A stretch of DNA of 64,000 nt from Bin87 sp965203195 (GTDB lineage Bacteria; Chloroflexota; Dehalococcoidia; Lucifugimonadales; UBA3495), in NCBI GenBank assembly GCA_965203195.1, contig OZ241860.1, positions 310,001 through 374,000 of the forward strand. The letters are read 5' to 3'. Every line of letters begins with the position of its first letter. Positions within the stretch are counted from its first letter, which is position 1. The notes below the pieces were generated by a model that was not told the origin of the DNA, ran no database searches, and saw nothing but the letters and a program-made list of their open reading frames with translations. Below, in pieces: positions 17,109-25,488 of the stretch. Position numbers and translations under genes: made by a program.

Positions 17109-18056
17109 ATGTCAATGCTCAACGAACTCAAGGTATTTTCCGGCAACGCCCATCCCCGGCTGGCGCAGGACGTCTGCGCCTATCTGGGCATCTCCTTGGG
17201 CGCGAGCGAAACCTTCAAGTTCGCCAACGACAACACCTTCGTCCGCATCCGGGAAAACATCCGCGAGCGGGATGTGTTCGTTATCCAGCCCACGGTGGCG
17301 CCCACCAACGACAACCTGATGGAGCTGCTGATAATGATTGACGCCTGCAAGCGGGCCTCGGCGGGGCGCATTACCGCAGTGATTCCGTATTACGGCTACG
17401 GGCGCACGGACAAGAAAGACCAGCCCCGCGTGCCGATTACCGCGCGGCTGGTGGCCGACCTGATTACCACCGCCGGCGCCAACCGGGTGCTTACCCTGGA
17501 TCTCCACGCCGGGCAGATCCAGGGGTTTTTCAGCATCCCGGTGGACGAACTCACCGCCGAGCCGATTCTGTCCACCTACTTCGCCGAAAAGGGGCTGGAC
17601 GACCTGGCGCTGGTGGCGGTGGACTTCGGTATCAGCAAGCGGGCCCGGGATATGGCGGAACGGCTGCACGTGCCGGTGGCGGTCATTGAGAAGCGGCGCA
17701 CGGCCAACGACGACCGCTCGGAAACGCTGAATGTCATCGGCGATGTGCGGGGCAAGCGGGCGCTCACCTTTGACGATGAAATCCTCACCGGCGGCACCAT
17801 CGTCAACGCCGCCAACGCTTTGCTGGCCGCCGGCGTGACCGAAGTTTTCTGCTGCGCCACCCACCCCGTCTTTGCCGCTTCCGCGCCCCGCCGTCTGGCC
17901 GAAAGCCCTTTTAAGGAAGTGGTCGTCACCGACTCCGTCCCCCTGGCCGAGGAGCAGAAAGTGGGCAACCTGACGGTGCTGTCGGTGGCCCCCCTGCTGG
18001 GCGAAGCCATCAGGCGCATCCACGAGGGCCGCTCGGTGGGAGAGCTGTTCCGGTAG
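17109..18056 (+). CDS. prs: Ribose-phosphate pyrophosphokinase
   Basis: Makes PRPP from ribose 5-phosphate and ATP for purine, pyrimidine, His, Trp and NAD synthesis. The 315-residue length is typical for class I. It has the FSGNAHPRLAQDV start, the ATP/active-site region YYGYGRTDKK, the metal site TLDLHAGQIQGFF near residue 130, and the PRPP-loop-like FDDEILTGGTI near residue 220. The loop differs from the common DDMIDTGGT by Asp-Glu-Ile-Leu. The allosteric residues cannot be judged by eye. It lies immediately upstream of an amidohydrolase gene on the same strand. Confidence 0.95.
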   Translation: MSMLNELKVFSGNAHPRLAQDVCAYLGISLGASETFKFANDNTFVRIRENIRERDVFVIQPTVAPTNDNLMELLIMIDACKRASAGRITAVIPYYGYGRTDKKDQPRVPITARLVADLITTAGANRVLTLDLHAGQIQGFFSIPVDELTAEPILSTYFAEKGLDDLALVAVDFGISKRARDMAERLHVPVAVIEKRRTANDDRSETLNVIGDVRGKRALTFDDEILTGGTIVNAANALLAAGVTEVFCCATHPVFAASAPRRLAESPFKEVVVTDSVPLAEEQKVGNLTVLSVAPLLGEAIRRIHEGRSVGELFR

Positions 18057-18090
18057 AGCCGGGCCCGGCCCCGGAGGGAGAAATTTCCGA

Positions 18091-18939
18091 ATGGTACAAG
18101 CCATTGATATGCACATCCATGCTCCCCGGCAGCCGGGGCTGCCCGAGATTGAGATTGAAGCGGAACTGCTGCGCTACTTCCGCGCGCCGCCGCCACCCCG
18201 GGATCCGGCGGAAATGGCTGGCCACTTCCGGGAGCTGGACCTGTTCGGCGTCATCTTTTCGGTGGACACCACCACGAACACCGGCGAAAAGCCGGACAGC
18301 AACGACTGGGTGGCCAGCATCGTCAACGCCCACCCGGAGCAGTTTATGGGGTTTGCTTCCGTGGACCCGTGGCTGGGCAAGGCAGCCTGCTACGAACTGG
18401 AACGCGCCGTGAAGGAACTGGGGCTGAAGGGGCTGAAGCTGCATCCGGTGCACCAGGCTTTCTACCCCAACGACGCCCGCTTTTACCCGCTGTACGAAGT
18501 AGCCGCCGGACTGGGCATTCCGGTGTTGTTTCATTCCGGGTTCGCCGGCGCCGGTTCGGGCACGCCGGGCGGCAGCGGCCTCAAGCTCAAATACAGCCGC
18601 CCCATTCCCGGCTTTGACGATGTGGCGGCCGATTTCCCCAACCTGACGGTCATTATGGCCCATCCGGCCTGGCCCTGGATTGACGAGCAGATTGCGGTGG
18701 CGCTGCACAAGTCCAATGTGTTCCTGGACTTGTCGGGCTGGATGCCGCGTTTCATCCCGGAGGCGTTGATCCGGGAGGCCAACACGCGCTTGCAGGACAA
18801 GGTGATGTTCGGTTCCGATTACCCGTTCATCCGGCCCGACCGCTGGCTGGCGGATTTTCAGAACCTGCCGATGCGCGCAAATGTCGTTCCCAAAGTGCTG
18901 CTGGAAAATGCGCGGCGGGCGCTGAACATAGCTTCGTAA
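18091..18939 (+). CDS. Amidohydrolase-2 family metal-dependent hydrolase
   Basis: A 282-residue TIM-barrel hydrolase of the amidohydrolase_2 (PF04909) type. The metal-binding HxH is DMHIHAP at residues 6-12, a conserved KGLKLHPVHQAFYPND segment lies near residue 115, IMAHPAWPW carries a metal-ligand His near residue 190, and the catalytic Asp sits in FGSDYPFIRPDRW near residue 245. The family includes ACMSD, gamma-resorcylate decarboxylase and lactone hydrolases, so the reaction may be a hydrolysis or a decarboxylation. GGAGGGAG precedes the ATG. It is 34 nt downstream of prs and may be co-transcribed. Confidence 0.88.
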   Translation: MVQAIDMHIHAPRQPGLPEIEIEAELLRYFRAPPPPRDPAEMAGHFRELDLFGVIFSVDTTTNTGEKPDSNDWVASIVNAHPEQFMGFASVDPWLGKAACYELERAVKELGLKGLKLHPVHQAFYPNDARFYPLYEVAAGLGIPVLFHSGFAGAGSGTPGGSGLKLKYSRPIPGFDDVAADFPNLTVIMAHPAWPWIDEQIAVALHKSNVFLDLSGWMPRFIPEALIREANTRLQDKVMFGSDYPFIRPDRWLADFQNLPMRANVVPKVLLENARRALNIAS

Positions 18940-19106
18940 CGCCGCCGGCCGGCGGTAGGCCGCAGTCGCCCGTTGCCGCCCGCCGCCCTAAACCCCGCCC
19001 GCGCCCGGGCGCGACGGCGGCCGCAGCGGATAGCAATCCCCCGCCGTCTGTGCTAAAATGCGGCCACACATACCCTCTCCGGCAAGCCCCGGCAGGAGGC
19101 GCCGAT

Positions 19107-21338
19107 ATGTTGCGCATCTATAACACCCTCACCAAATCCGTTGAGGAAATCCGGCCCATCACCCCCGGCCGCGTCACAATGTACACCTGCGGGCCTACGG
19201 TGTACCGCTATGCCCACATCGGCAACCTCCGCACCTACCTGATGGCCGACTGGATCCGCCGCATCCTGGTTGCGGACGGCAACGAGGTCTATCACATCAA
19301 GAACATCACCGACGTGGGGCATATGCGCCAGGAGCTGGTGGAGGCCGGCGGCGACAAGATGATCCTGGCGGCGCTGGCCGAGGGCAAAACCGTGGCCGAA
19401 ATCGCGCAGTTCTACGCCGATTGCTTCTGGCGGGATGAGGAACGGGTCAACATCCTGCCGGCCCATGTGTTCCCCTGGGCCTCGCGCCACATCCCGGAAA
19501 TGCTGGCGATGGTCGGGACGCTGCTGGACAGCGGGGCGGCCTACGCGGCCGGCGGCAACATCTACTTCAACGTGAACAGCTACCCCGAATACGGCAAGCT
19601 GTCGCGCAATTTCGGCGGCGACCTGCTGGAAGGCGTGCGGGCTGACGCCGATCCCCTGAAGCGCGACCCGCGCGATTTTACCCTCTGGAAGGCAGCCGAA
19701 CCGGGGCGGGATGTGAAGTGGGACAGCCCCTGGGGCGAGGGGTTCCCCGGCTGGCACATTGAATGTTCCGCGATGGCGCACAAGTACCTGGGCGAGCGGT
19801 TTGACATCCACACTGGCGGCGTGGACAACGTGTTTCCGCATCACGAGGACGAAATCGCCCAGAGCGAAGGCGCTTTCGGGCAGCGGCACGTAAATTACTG
19901 GGTGCACGGACAGCATCTGCTGGCCGACGGGGCCAAGATGGCGAAATCCGCCGGCAATGTCTTTCTGATTGAGGATCTGGCCGCCCGCGGCTTCGACCCG
20001 CTGGCTTTCCGCTACCTCTGTATGACGGTGCGCTACCGCCACCGGATGAACTTCACTTTTACCTCGTTGCGCGCCGCCGAAAAGGCTCTGACCAGCCTGC
20101 GCAACCGCGTCTGGGTCTGGCGCAACGGCTACGGCAGCGGCAATGGCGCCGGGGCCGCCGACGCCGGCCATAGCGGCGGCAGCGCTGCCGCCGCCGAGTG
20201 GCGCCGCCGTTTCTGGACTGCCGTCCGCAACGACCTAGACTTGCCGGCCGCCCTGGCTGTTACCTGGGCAATGGCACGCTCCGAACTGCCCGATGTCGAC
20301 AAGGCAGAGCTGTTGCTGGACTTTGACCGGGTGTTTGGCTTGGATCTGGCGCCGGCGCCGGCGCGCTACGAAATCGGCGCCGGCGCCCGGGAGTCCATCG
20401 TCCGGCGCGCCGATTTGCGCCGCCGCGCCGATTATGACGCCGCCGACCTGATGCGCGCCGCGGCAATCGCCGAAGGCATAGTGGTTGAGGATGCCGGCGA
20501 GGTTACACGCGTCCGCCCGCAAACCCCGCTGGAACGGCAGGAGGCCCGCTGGGCTTCCGTATCGGCGTCCCGCGAAGTGCCTTCGCTGCTGGGCGAGCCG
20601 GATTTGTACGACTTTACCTTTCTGGTCAACGCCTACGACTATGTTGACGATGTGCGGCGCTGCGTTGAGGCGGCGCTGCGGCACACCGCCGGCGCGTCGG
20701 CCGAGGTCATTGTGGTGGACAACGGATCCACCGACGGCACGGCGGAATACTTGGAAGCTGCGCAGGCAGAGCACGGCAACCTGCGGGTGATTCACTGCGA
20801 CCATGTGGTGGGGGACGCCGCCGGCAAGAACATCGGGCTGAAGCAGGCGCGGGGGCGGTATATCATTCTGCTGGACGCATCCACCGAAGTGGTCGGCGAT
20901 ATTCTGTCGCCGGTGGCGCAGCAGCTGGCCGACGGCAGCGTTGGGGTTTTCGGCCCCTACGGTCTCACCACGGATGATATGCAGCATTTCCACGAGGAAG
21001 TCGACCGGGGCGATGCCGATGCGATGCAAGCCTACTGCATGGCCTTTCGCCGCGCCGACCTGCCGTCGGTGGGACTGATGCACGAGTCGTTCCGGTTCTA
21101 CCGCAACCTGGACATTGACTACTGCTTCCAGTTTAAAAATGCGGGCTACCGCATTGTGTGCGACAGCAGTCTGCCGCTGGTGCGCCACGAACACCGGCAG
21201 TGGGAGGAGCTGGACGAAAACCAGCGCAACGAGTTGAGCCGCAAGAACTTCGGGCGTTTCCTCAAGCGGTGGGGCGCGCGGCCCGATTTGCTGATCAACC
21301 CGGCGGCGCGGGGGTTTGACACCGGGTTTCGGCACTAG
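19107..21338 (+). CDS. cysS: Cysteinyl-tRNA synthetase fused to a GT2 glycosyltransferase domain
   Basis: One 743-residue uninterrupted frame. Residues 1 to about 465 are a class I cysteinyl-tRNA synthetase: YTCGPTVY (zinc Cys), the HIGH-box variant YAHIGNLRT, WHIECSAMA (zinc Cys), HTGGVDNVFPHHEDE, and the KMSKS-box variant KMAKSAGN. After a linker of about 35 residues, residues about 500-743 form a family-2 glycosyltransferase: FTFLVNAYDY, VIVVDNGSTDGTAEYL, and IILLDAS at the usual DxD site, then a DIDYCFQFKNAGYRI acceptor-side segment. Normal CysS ends near residue 460-480, so the second half is extra. The ATG at 19107 follows CAGGAGGC. No internal stop or start signal separates the halves. 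Confidence 0.9.
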   Translation: MLRIYNTLTKSVEEIRPITPGRVTMYTCGPTVYRYAHIGNLRTYLMADWIRRILVADGNEVYHIKNITDVGHMRQELVEAGGDKMILAALAEGKTVAEIAQFYADCFWRDEERVNILPAHVFPWASRHIPEMLAMVGTLLDSGAAYAAGGNIYFNVNSYPEYGKLSRNFGGDLLEGVRADADPLKRDPRDFTLWKAAEPGRDVKWDSPWGEGFPGWHIECSAMAHKYLGERFDIHTGGVDNVFPHHEDEIAQSEGAFGQRHVNYWVHGQHLLADGAKMAKSAGNVFLIEDLAARGFDPLAFRYLCMTVRYRHRMNFTFTSLRAAEKALTSLRNRVWVWRNGYGSGNGAGAADAGHSGGSAAAAEWRRRFWTAVRNDLDLPAALAVTWAMARSELPDVDKAELLLDFDRVFGLDLAPAPARYEIGAGARESIVRRADLRRRADYDAADLMRAAAIAEGIVVEDAGEVTRVRPQTPLERQEARWASVSASREVPSLLGEPDLYDFTFLVNAYDYVDDVRRCVEAALRHTAGASAEVIVVDNGSTDGTAEYLEAAQAEHGNLRVIHCDHVVGDAAGKNIGLKQARGRYIILLDASTEVVGDILSPVAQQLADGSVGVFGPYGLTTDDMQHFHEEVDRGDADAMQAYCMAFRRADLPSVGLMHESFRFYRNLDIDYCFQFKNAGYRIVCDSSLPLVRHEHRQWEELDENQRNELSRKNFGRFLKRWGARPDLLINPAARGFDTGFRH

Positions 21339-21417
21339 CCGCCAGCGGCCCGGCGCGCGGCCGCTGGCGATAGCGGCGGCGTTTCGGCTCTGGACAGTCG
21401 ATAATCTGACCGGATTT

Positions 21418-22377
21418 ATGACCAACGATTTAGCGGATCGCGTCCTCGCCGGCGAACTGCGCGCGCTTTCCCGCACCCTGTCGCTGCTGGAGCGGGGCAG
21501 CCCAGACGCCGCTCCGGTGATGCAGCGTCTTGACCCTCACACGGGCCGCGGCTACACCGTAGGCGTCACCGGCCCGCCGGGCGTGGGCAAAAGCACGCTG
21601 GTGGACCGGCTTGCCGAGCATCTCCGCGCGCAGGGCCTTACCGTTGGCATCTTGGCCGTTGACCCTACCAGCCCTTTCACCGGCGGCGCGCTCCTCGGCG
21701 ACCGCATACGGATGCAGCGCCACTATCTGGACGCCGGCGTTTTCATCCGCAGCGTGGCCACCCGCGGCCAGTCCGGCGGCCTGCCCCGCATCGTCAAAAG
21801 CATGGCGCGCGCCCTGGACGCCGCCGGCAAGGATGTCATCCTAGTGGAAACCGTGGGCGTGGGCCAGACGGAGCTGGGCATTATGGGCGTTGCCGATTCC
21901 GTAGTCGTCGCGATGACCCCCGAATCTGGCGATTCCATACAGACCCTGAAGGCCGGCGTGATGGAAATCGCCGACATTTATGTCATCAACAAGGCCGACC
22001 GCGACGGGGCCGACCGGCTGGCCGCCGCGATAACGGCGACGCTCCAGATGGCCGACTTGTCGCCGGACTGGAACCCGCCGGCGCTGCTGACGCAGGCTCA
22101 CGCTGCTGTGGGGGTTGGCGAACTGTGGGAAAGCATCGGGGCGCACCGGGGGCATTTGACCGGCACGGGCGAATTGGGGCGGCGGCGGGCGCAGCGGCGG
22201 CGGGCGGAGTTTTTGGAATCGGTGCAGGAGGAACTGTACCGTCGCATTGCATCGCGGCTGGCCGGCGATGCGGCCCTGGCCCCGCTGCTGGCCGGGATTG
22301 ACGCCAGAACCGCCGAGCCCTACGGGGCCGCGATGGAATTGTTGGGCCGAAAATCGGATGATATACTGGCGCTATGA
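21418..22377 (+). CDS. meaB: MeaB/ArgK-type G3E GTPase
   Basis: A 319-residue GTPase of the MeaB/ArgK group that protects and loads adenosylcobalamin-dependent acyl-CoA mutases. It has the P-loop GVTGPPGVGKSTLVDRL near residue 45, the Walker B/G3 region VILVETVGVGQTE, the base-specificity motif NKAD (VINKADRDGADR), and the conserved LAVDPTSPFTGGALLGDRIRM block. The C-terminal dimerisation helix EELYRRIASRL ends the protein. No mutase gene is in the window. The stop overlaps the next start as ATGA, and the last about 170 nt are duplicated downstream. Confidence 0.92.
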   Translation: MTNDLADRVLAGELRALSRTLSLLERGSPDAAPVMQRLDPHTGRGYTVGVTGPPGVGKSTLVDRLAEHLRAQGLTVGILAVDPTSPFTGGALLGDRIRMQRHYLDAGVFIRSVATRGQSGGLPRIVKSMARALDAAGKDVILVETVGVGQTELGIMGVADSVVVAMTPESGDSIQTLKAGVMEIADIYVINKADRDGADRLAAAITATLQMADLSPDWNPPALLTQAHAAVGVGELWESIGAHRGHLTGTGELGRRRAQRRRAEFLESVQEELYRRIASRLAGDAALAPLLAGIDARTAEPYGAAMELLGRKSDDILAL

Positions 22378-22805
22378 GCAGTGGACGAAGGCGCAGCCGG
22401 GTTGAGGACGACGATTCACTGCTGGCGTCAGTAGCCGGCGTTCCGCTGACCCGGTCGGCGCGCATCGGGGCTTGCCTGGTTTGGGCCGGCTTCTGGTGCG
22501 CCCGTGTTCTGCTTACCGATGCGCTGCCGTACATCAATGGCGGCCAGCTGCGGGCGGCTCTGCTGGAACTGCTGGGCGAAAATGCTTTTGACCAGGGGTT
22601 CAGCATCTGCATGGCGTGGCTGACGGTTGAGGTGGCTGTAATCGTCTGGAATTTTCTCAAAATGGGGGTGACTATGCTGATTGCCAAGACGACCAAACCA
22701 TTCCTGGAGCAGCTGGCGGAGCGCGTTCCACTGGAGCGATTGGAAGAGATTGTGGAGAGAAAGCGTCAAAAATCTCGCAAGGACCAGGAAGCCAAAGCGA
22801 AATAG
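22374..22805 (+). CDS. Small membrane protein, copy 1 of tandem duplication
   Basis: A 143-residue protein of unknown family, translationally coupled to meaB through an ATGA overlap. Two hydrophobic segments are visible (about residues 32-50 and 80-100), followed by a strongly charged, lysine-rich tail (VERKRQKSRKDQEAKAK). An N-terminal VEDDDSLLASVAGVPLTRSAR block is shared with the second copy at 23041. It could be a small two-pass membrane protein with a cytosolic basic tail. Nothing supports a specific role. Confidence 0.7.
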   Translation: MSSGRRRSRVEDDDSLLASVAGVPLTRSARIGACLVWAGFWCARVLLTDALPYINGGQLRAALLELLGENAFDQGFSICMAWLTVEVAVIVWNFLKMGVTMLIAKTTKPFLEQLAERVPLERLEEIVERKRQKSRKDQEAKAK

Positions 22806-22822
22806 AGCGGGCCTGGCTGCTT

Positions 22823-23044
22823 ATGACCGGCGCTAAACCGCTTTCACTCCACCGCCGGGAGCACCACCGCCAGGAGTTTCTGGAGACCGTCCAGGAGGAA
22901 TTGTACCGTCGCATTGCATCGCAGCTGGCCGGCGATGCGGCCCTGGCCCCGCTGCTGGCCGGGATTGACGGCAGAACCGCGGAGCCTTACGGGGCCGCGA
23001 TGGAATTGTTGGGCCGAAAATCGGATGATATACTGGCGTTATGA
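22823..23044 (+). pseudogene. Duplicated meaB C-terminal fragment
   Basis: A 73-codon open frame whose last about 55 residues repeat the MeaB C-terminus (EELYRRIAS..LAGDAALAPLLAGID through SDDILAL) almost exactly. It lacks the GTPase domain entirely. Its first residues come from the duplicated spacer. It keeps the ATGA overlap with the following membrane gene. It may therefore survive as a short leader peptide that couples translation, or be a plain remnant. If expressed it would consist of the MeaB C-terminal helices only. Confidence 0.75.
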
Positions 23045-23472
23045 GCAATGGACGACGGCGAGGCCGGGTTGAGGATGACGATTCACTACTGGCGTCAGTA
23101 GCCGGCGTTCCGCTGACCCGGTCGGCGCGCATCGGGGCTTGCTTGGTTTGGGCAGGGTTCTGGTGCGCCCGTATTCTGCTTACCGATGCGCTGCCGTATA
23201 TCAATGGCGGCCAACTGCGGGCGGCTCTGCTGGAACTGCTGGGCGAAAACGCTTTTGACCAGGGGTTCAGCATCTGCATGGCGTGGCTGACCGTTGAGGT
23301 GGTCATCATCGTTTGGAACTACATAATCACGGGGGCGATCATGCTAATTGCCAAATCGCGCAAGCCGACGGCTGAAATAATGGCCGAGAGCCTTTCCATC
23401 GAGGCGTTGGAAGCCATCGTGGCGAAAAAACGCCGGAAAGCTCGCAAAGACTCGGAAGCCAAAGCGGAATAG
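23041..23472 (+). CDS. Small membrane protein, copy 2 of tandem duplication
   Basis: A 143-residue paralogue of the protein at 22374, the same length and nearly identical over residues 1-95. The C-terminal 45 residues have diverged (AKSRKPTAEIMAESLSIEAL in place of the copy 1 segment) but keep the same charged lysine-rich end. The same two hydrophobic segments are present. The frame is intact and conservative changes dominate, so both copies look maintained. The start overlaps the stop of the meaB fragment by four bases. Confidence 0.7.
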   Translation: MSNGRRRGRVEDDDSLLASVAGVPLTRSARIGACLVWAGFWCARILLTDALPYINGGQLRAALLELLGENAFDQGFSICMAWLTVEVVIIVWNYIITGAIMLIAKSRKPTAEIMAESLSIEALEAIVAKKRRKARKDSEAKAE

Positions 23473-23616
23473 AGCGGGCCTGGCCGCTTATGACCGGCGC
23501 TAAACCGCTTTCAGCCCGGCACCTTGATGGCGCTGGCGGCCGGCGCGGGGAACGGCCTTGCCCTTTACCTTTACCAAGCCGGCATACCGATCTTGGTTGC
23601 GGCGTTCCGGATCGGG

Positions 23617-23645
23617 TTGACAGCGACAACCGTATGCCGTATGCT
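23617..23645 (+). promoter_or_regulatory. Promoter of the VapBC-like operon
   Basis: A perfect -35 TTGACA at 23617-23622, a 17-bp spacer and -10 TATGCT at 23640-23645. The -10 lies in the left arm of the palindrome at 23631-23667, so a bound repressor would block it. Predicted from sequence only. Confidence 0.6.
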
Positions 23646-23667
23646 TGCTATAGGCATACGGCATACG
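23631..23667. promoter_or_regulatory. Perfect palindromic operator of the toxin-antitoxin operon
   Basis: Arms of 14 bp (CGTATGCCGTATGC at 23631-23644 and its exact reverse complement at 23654-23667) flank a 9-bp spacer. Each arm holds two copies of GTATGC, giving four half-sites as expected for cooperative ribbon-helix-helix dimers. It lies 21 bp upstream of the antitoxin start. Confidence 0.8.
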
Positions 23668-23688
23668 CCGCATCGTGGAGGTCGCAAA

Positions 23689-24474
23689 ATGCGTATCGGC
23701 ATCAACGTTCCCGACGAACTGCTCCGGCGGCTGGAACCGCTGAAACCGGAGCTGAACATATCGCAGGTGTGCCGCGAGGCCCTGGAAGCCAAAGCGGAGA
23801 GCTACGAACAGATGCAGGCCCGGCTGGCTGATGCCGGCGTCCAGGAAGCGGTGGCGCGCGTTTGGGAGCAGGAAAAGGAGTTTCAGGCGGCGATCGATTT
23901 TGATTGGGAAACGCTCGGATACGAGGATGCTCGGGCTTGGGTCAAAGCGGCAACTTGGGATGACTGGGATGATTTGCTGGATCGGATTGAATGGTCCAAA
24001 GAAAGCAAGACGCCCGAATGGAAAATTTTCCCGCCAGTCATAGCCGGCGTGAACACAATTTGCGAACGCGGTAATGAGCTGACGGACAACATCAGCAGAA
24101 TGGAACGGCAGGATCCCGTTTTCAGGCGTTGGCTTTGGCAGAAGTGCGGAGCCAACAGTCATATGGCCAATGAGCGCGAGTATATGACCGCTTGGATGTC
24201 CTACACCAAAAGCGTGTGGGAGCTTGTTCGCCAAAAAGAAAGGGAATACCTTGAGGAACGGAGCCGGCAGCTCCGGGAAACGCGCCGGAACCGCCCGGAC
24301 CCGGAGGCGCCAGAGCATCTGCTGGCCGACATCCGCCCCAGAGGCATGGATCCCTACGAGGTCGTTCCCCACCACGCCGGCTTTGCTCCCGGCGTTGACC
24401 CAGAAAACCCGAAACGCATCCTCGCCGACCTTGATGCGGAGGACTATCTGGCGAAACAGGAACGGATACAATGA
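23689..24474 (+). CDS. Oversized ribbon-helix-helix antitoxin, VapB-like
   Basis: A 261-residue protein. The first about 40 residues (MRIGINVPDELLRRLEPLKP, then NISQVCREALEAK) have the ribbon-helix-helix pattern of CopG/CcdA-type antitoxins: a short strand with alternating hydrophobics and two helices. The last about 20 residues (RILADLDAEDYLAKQERIQ) look like a toxin-wrapping tail. Between them is an extra acidic/aromatic domain of about 170 residues with WDDWDDLLDRIEW that I do not recognise; ordinary VapB proteins are 70-90 residues. GTGGAGG precedes the ATG. The stop overlaps vapC by four bases. Base composition is AT-richer than neighbours, suggesting transfer. Confidence 0.65.
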   Translation: MRIGINVPDELLRRLEPLKPELNISQVCREALEAKAESYEQMQARLADAGVQEAVARVWEQEKEFQAAIDFDWETLGYEDARAWVKAATWDDWDDLLDRIEWSKESKTPEWKIFPPVIAGVNTICERGNELTDNISRMERQDPVFRRWLWQKCGANSHMANEREYMTAWMSYTKSVWELVRQKEREYLEERSRQLRETRRNRPDPEAPEHLLADIRPRGMDPYEVVPHHAGFAPGVDPENPKRILADLDAEDYLAKQERIQ

Positions 24475-24905
24475 TTGTGCCGGACGTCAACTTGCTGCTG
24501 TATGCCTTCAACAGCGGATCGTTGCACCATGATGCGGCGCGGCGTTGGTGGGAGAGGCTGGTCAATGGCACAGAGCAGGTTGGTATGCCTTGGGCCGTCG
24601 TCATCAGCTTTGTCAGGCTGGCGACCCATCCCCGGGCATTGACTCCACCCATGACGCCGGCGCAAGCAATCGGCTATGTGCGGGATTGGTTGGATTACAA
24701 CCACATCGTTCCGATTAATCCCGGCACAGCCCATTTGATGTTGGCGCAGCGTATCCTGGATGCGACCGGCGCCGGCGGCGATTTGGTTCCCGACGCCCAT
24801 ATCGCTGCACTGGCAATGGAGTACGGGGCCGAGGTTCATTCTAACGATGCCGACTTCAGCCGCTTCCCCGGCTTGCAGTGGCGGAACCCGCTGGCGGCGC
24901 CGTAG
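24471..24905 (+). CDS. vapC: PIN-domain toxin, VapC family
   Basis: A 144-residue PIN-domain ribonuclease. The first catalytic Asp is in MIVPDVNLLLYAFN, followed by the HHDAARRWWERLV helix, the SFVRLATHP block typical of one VapC group, and the C-terminal acidic cluster GDLVPDAHIAAL then SNDADFSRF. Together these provide the Mg2+-binding acids. Toxins of this class cut tRNA or rRNA when free of antitoxin. Translation is coupled to the preceding antitoxin through ATGA. The length is normal and no inactivating change is visible. Confidence 0.88.
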   Translation: MIVPDVNLLLYAFNSGSLHHDAARRWWERLVNGTEQVGMPWAVVISFVRLATHPRALTPPMTPAQAIGYVRDWLDYNHIVPINPGTAHLMLAQRILDATGAGGDLVPDAHIAALAMEYGAEVHSNDADFSRFPGLQWRNPLAAP

Positions 24906-25018
24906 CAGGCAGATAAGAGATGCCGGATATGGCCCCGGGAGGGGGCGGCAGGTTTCAGTTAGCATTGTCACCACAAGCGCAACGATGAATTTAACCATCA
25001 GACAGGAGGCTAACCCCG

Positions 25019-25447
25019 ATGCAGCTGACCGAACTTATCGCCCAGGCCTCCTGGCGGGAGGCCGTTACCTACCGCAAAACCTGGCCGCACGAATATGTCC
25101 TCGTCAAAAAAGACGGGCAGCGCGCCCTGTTTGACGCCGTCTGCGCCCGTATTGGCGCCGGCGAAGGGCTGACGGGACGGTTTTTCAACATCACCCCTAC
25201 CTACCTGTTTATTGCCGATTATAAATACTGGTGCCTCCCGGCCTGCGACCAGGCTAACCCGGATTCTCTTGGGGATGACGACGAAATCGTCCTCAACCGC
25301 GCCCGCTTGTATCACGACCGCCGCGACTGTATCATCCAGCCCGGCGATACCGGGATGCCCGCCGATTATCCCGTCAATCCTCCCCACCATAATATGCCGG
25401 AGCCGGCATATCCGGGCTATGGCGCGACGGGCCACGGCGGGCCGTGA
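25019..25447 (+). CDS. Conserved hypothetical protein
   Basis: A 142-residue protein whose first half (QASWREAVTYRKTWPHEYVLVKK, then RFFNITPTYLFIADYKYWC and LNRARLYHD) matches a widely distributed family of hypothetical proteins, often seen near toxin-antitoxin or restriction loci. The last about 40 residues are Pro/Gly-rich and probably disordered. No catalytic motif is evident. AGGAGG precedes the ATG. It starts about 110 nt after vapC and lies just ahead of a cupin gene. Confidence 0.65.
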   Translation: MQLTELIAQASWREAVTYRKTWPHEYVLVKKDGQRALFDAVCARIGAGEGLTGRFFNITPTYLFIADYKYWCLPACDQANPDSLGDDDEIVLNRARLYHDRRDCIIQPGDTGMPADYPVNPPHHNMPEPAYPGYGATGHGGP

Positions 25448-25488
25448 TACGCCACAACACATCCCGCCAACGCAAGGAGCAACCCCCG

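Larger units (their letters stand above)
22207..23514 (+). repeat. Tandem segmental duplication, 667-bp period
   Basis: The segment from about 22207 to 22847 (meaB 3' end, the coupled membrane gene and about 40 nt after it) recurs at about 22874-23514 with a constant offset of 667 bp. The tails AGAGCGGGCCTGGC and CTTATGACCGGCGCTAAA follow both copies. Divergence is concentrated near the 3' end of the membrane gene. Confidence 0.92.

Noticed and set aside
19050..21338. Frameshift or missed stop between the CysS and glycosyltransferase halves
   Set aside because: The linker is in one continuous frame with normal codon bias and no internal Shine-Dalgarno/ATG arrangement suggesting a separate gene; kept as a true fusion pending read support.
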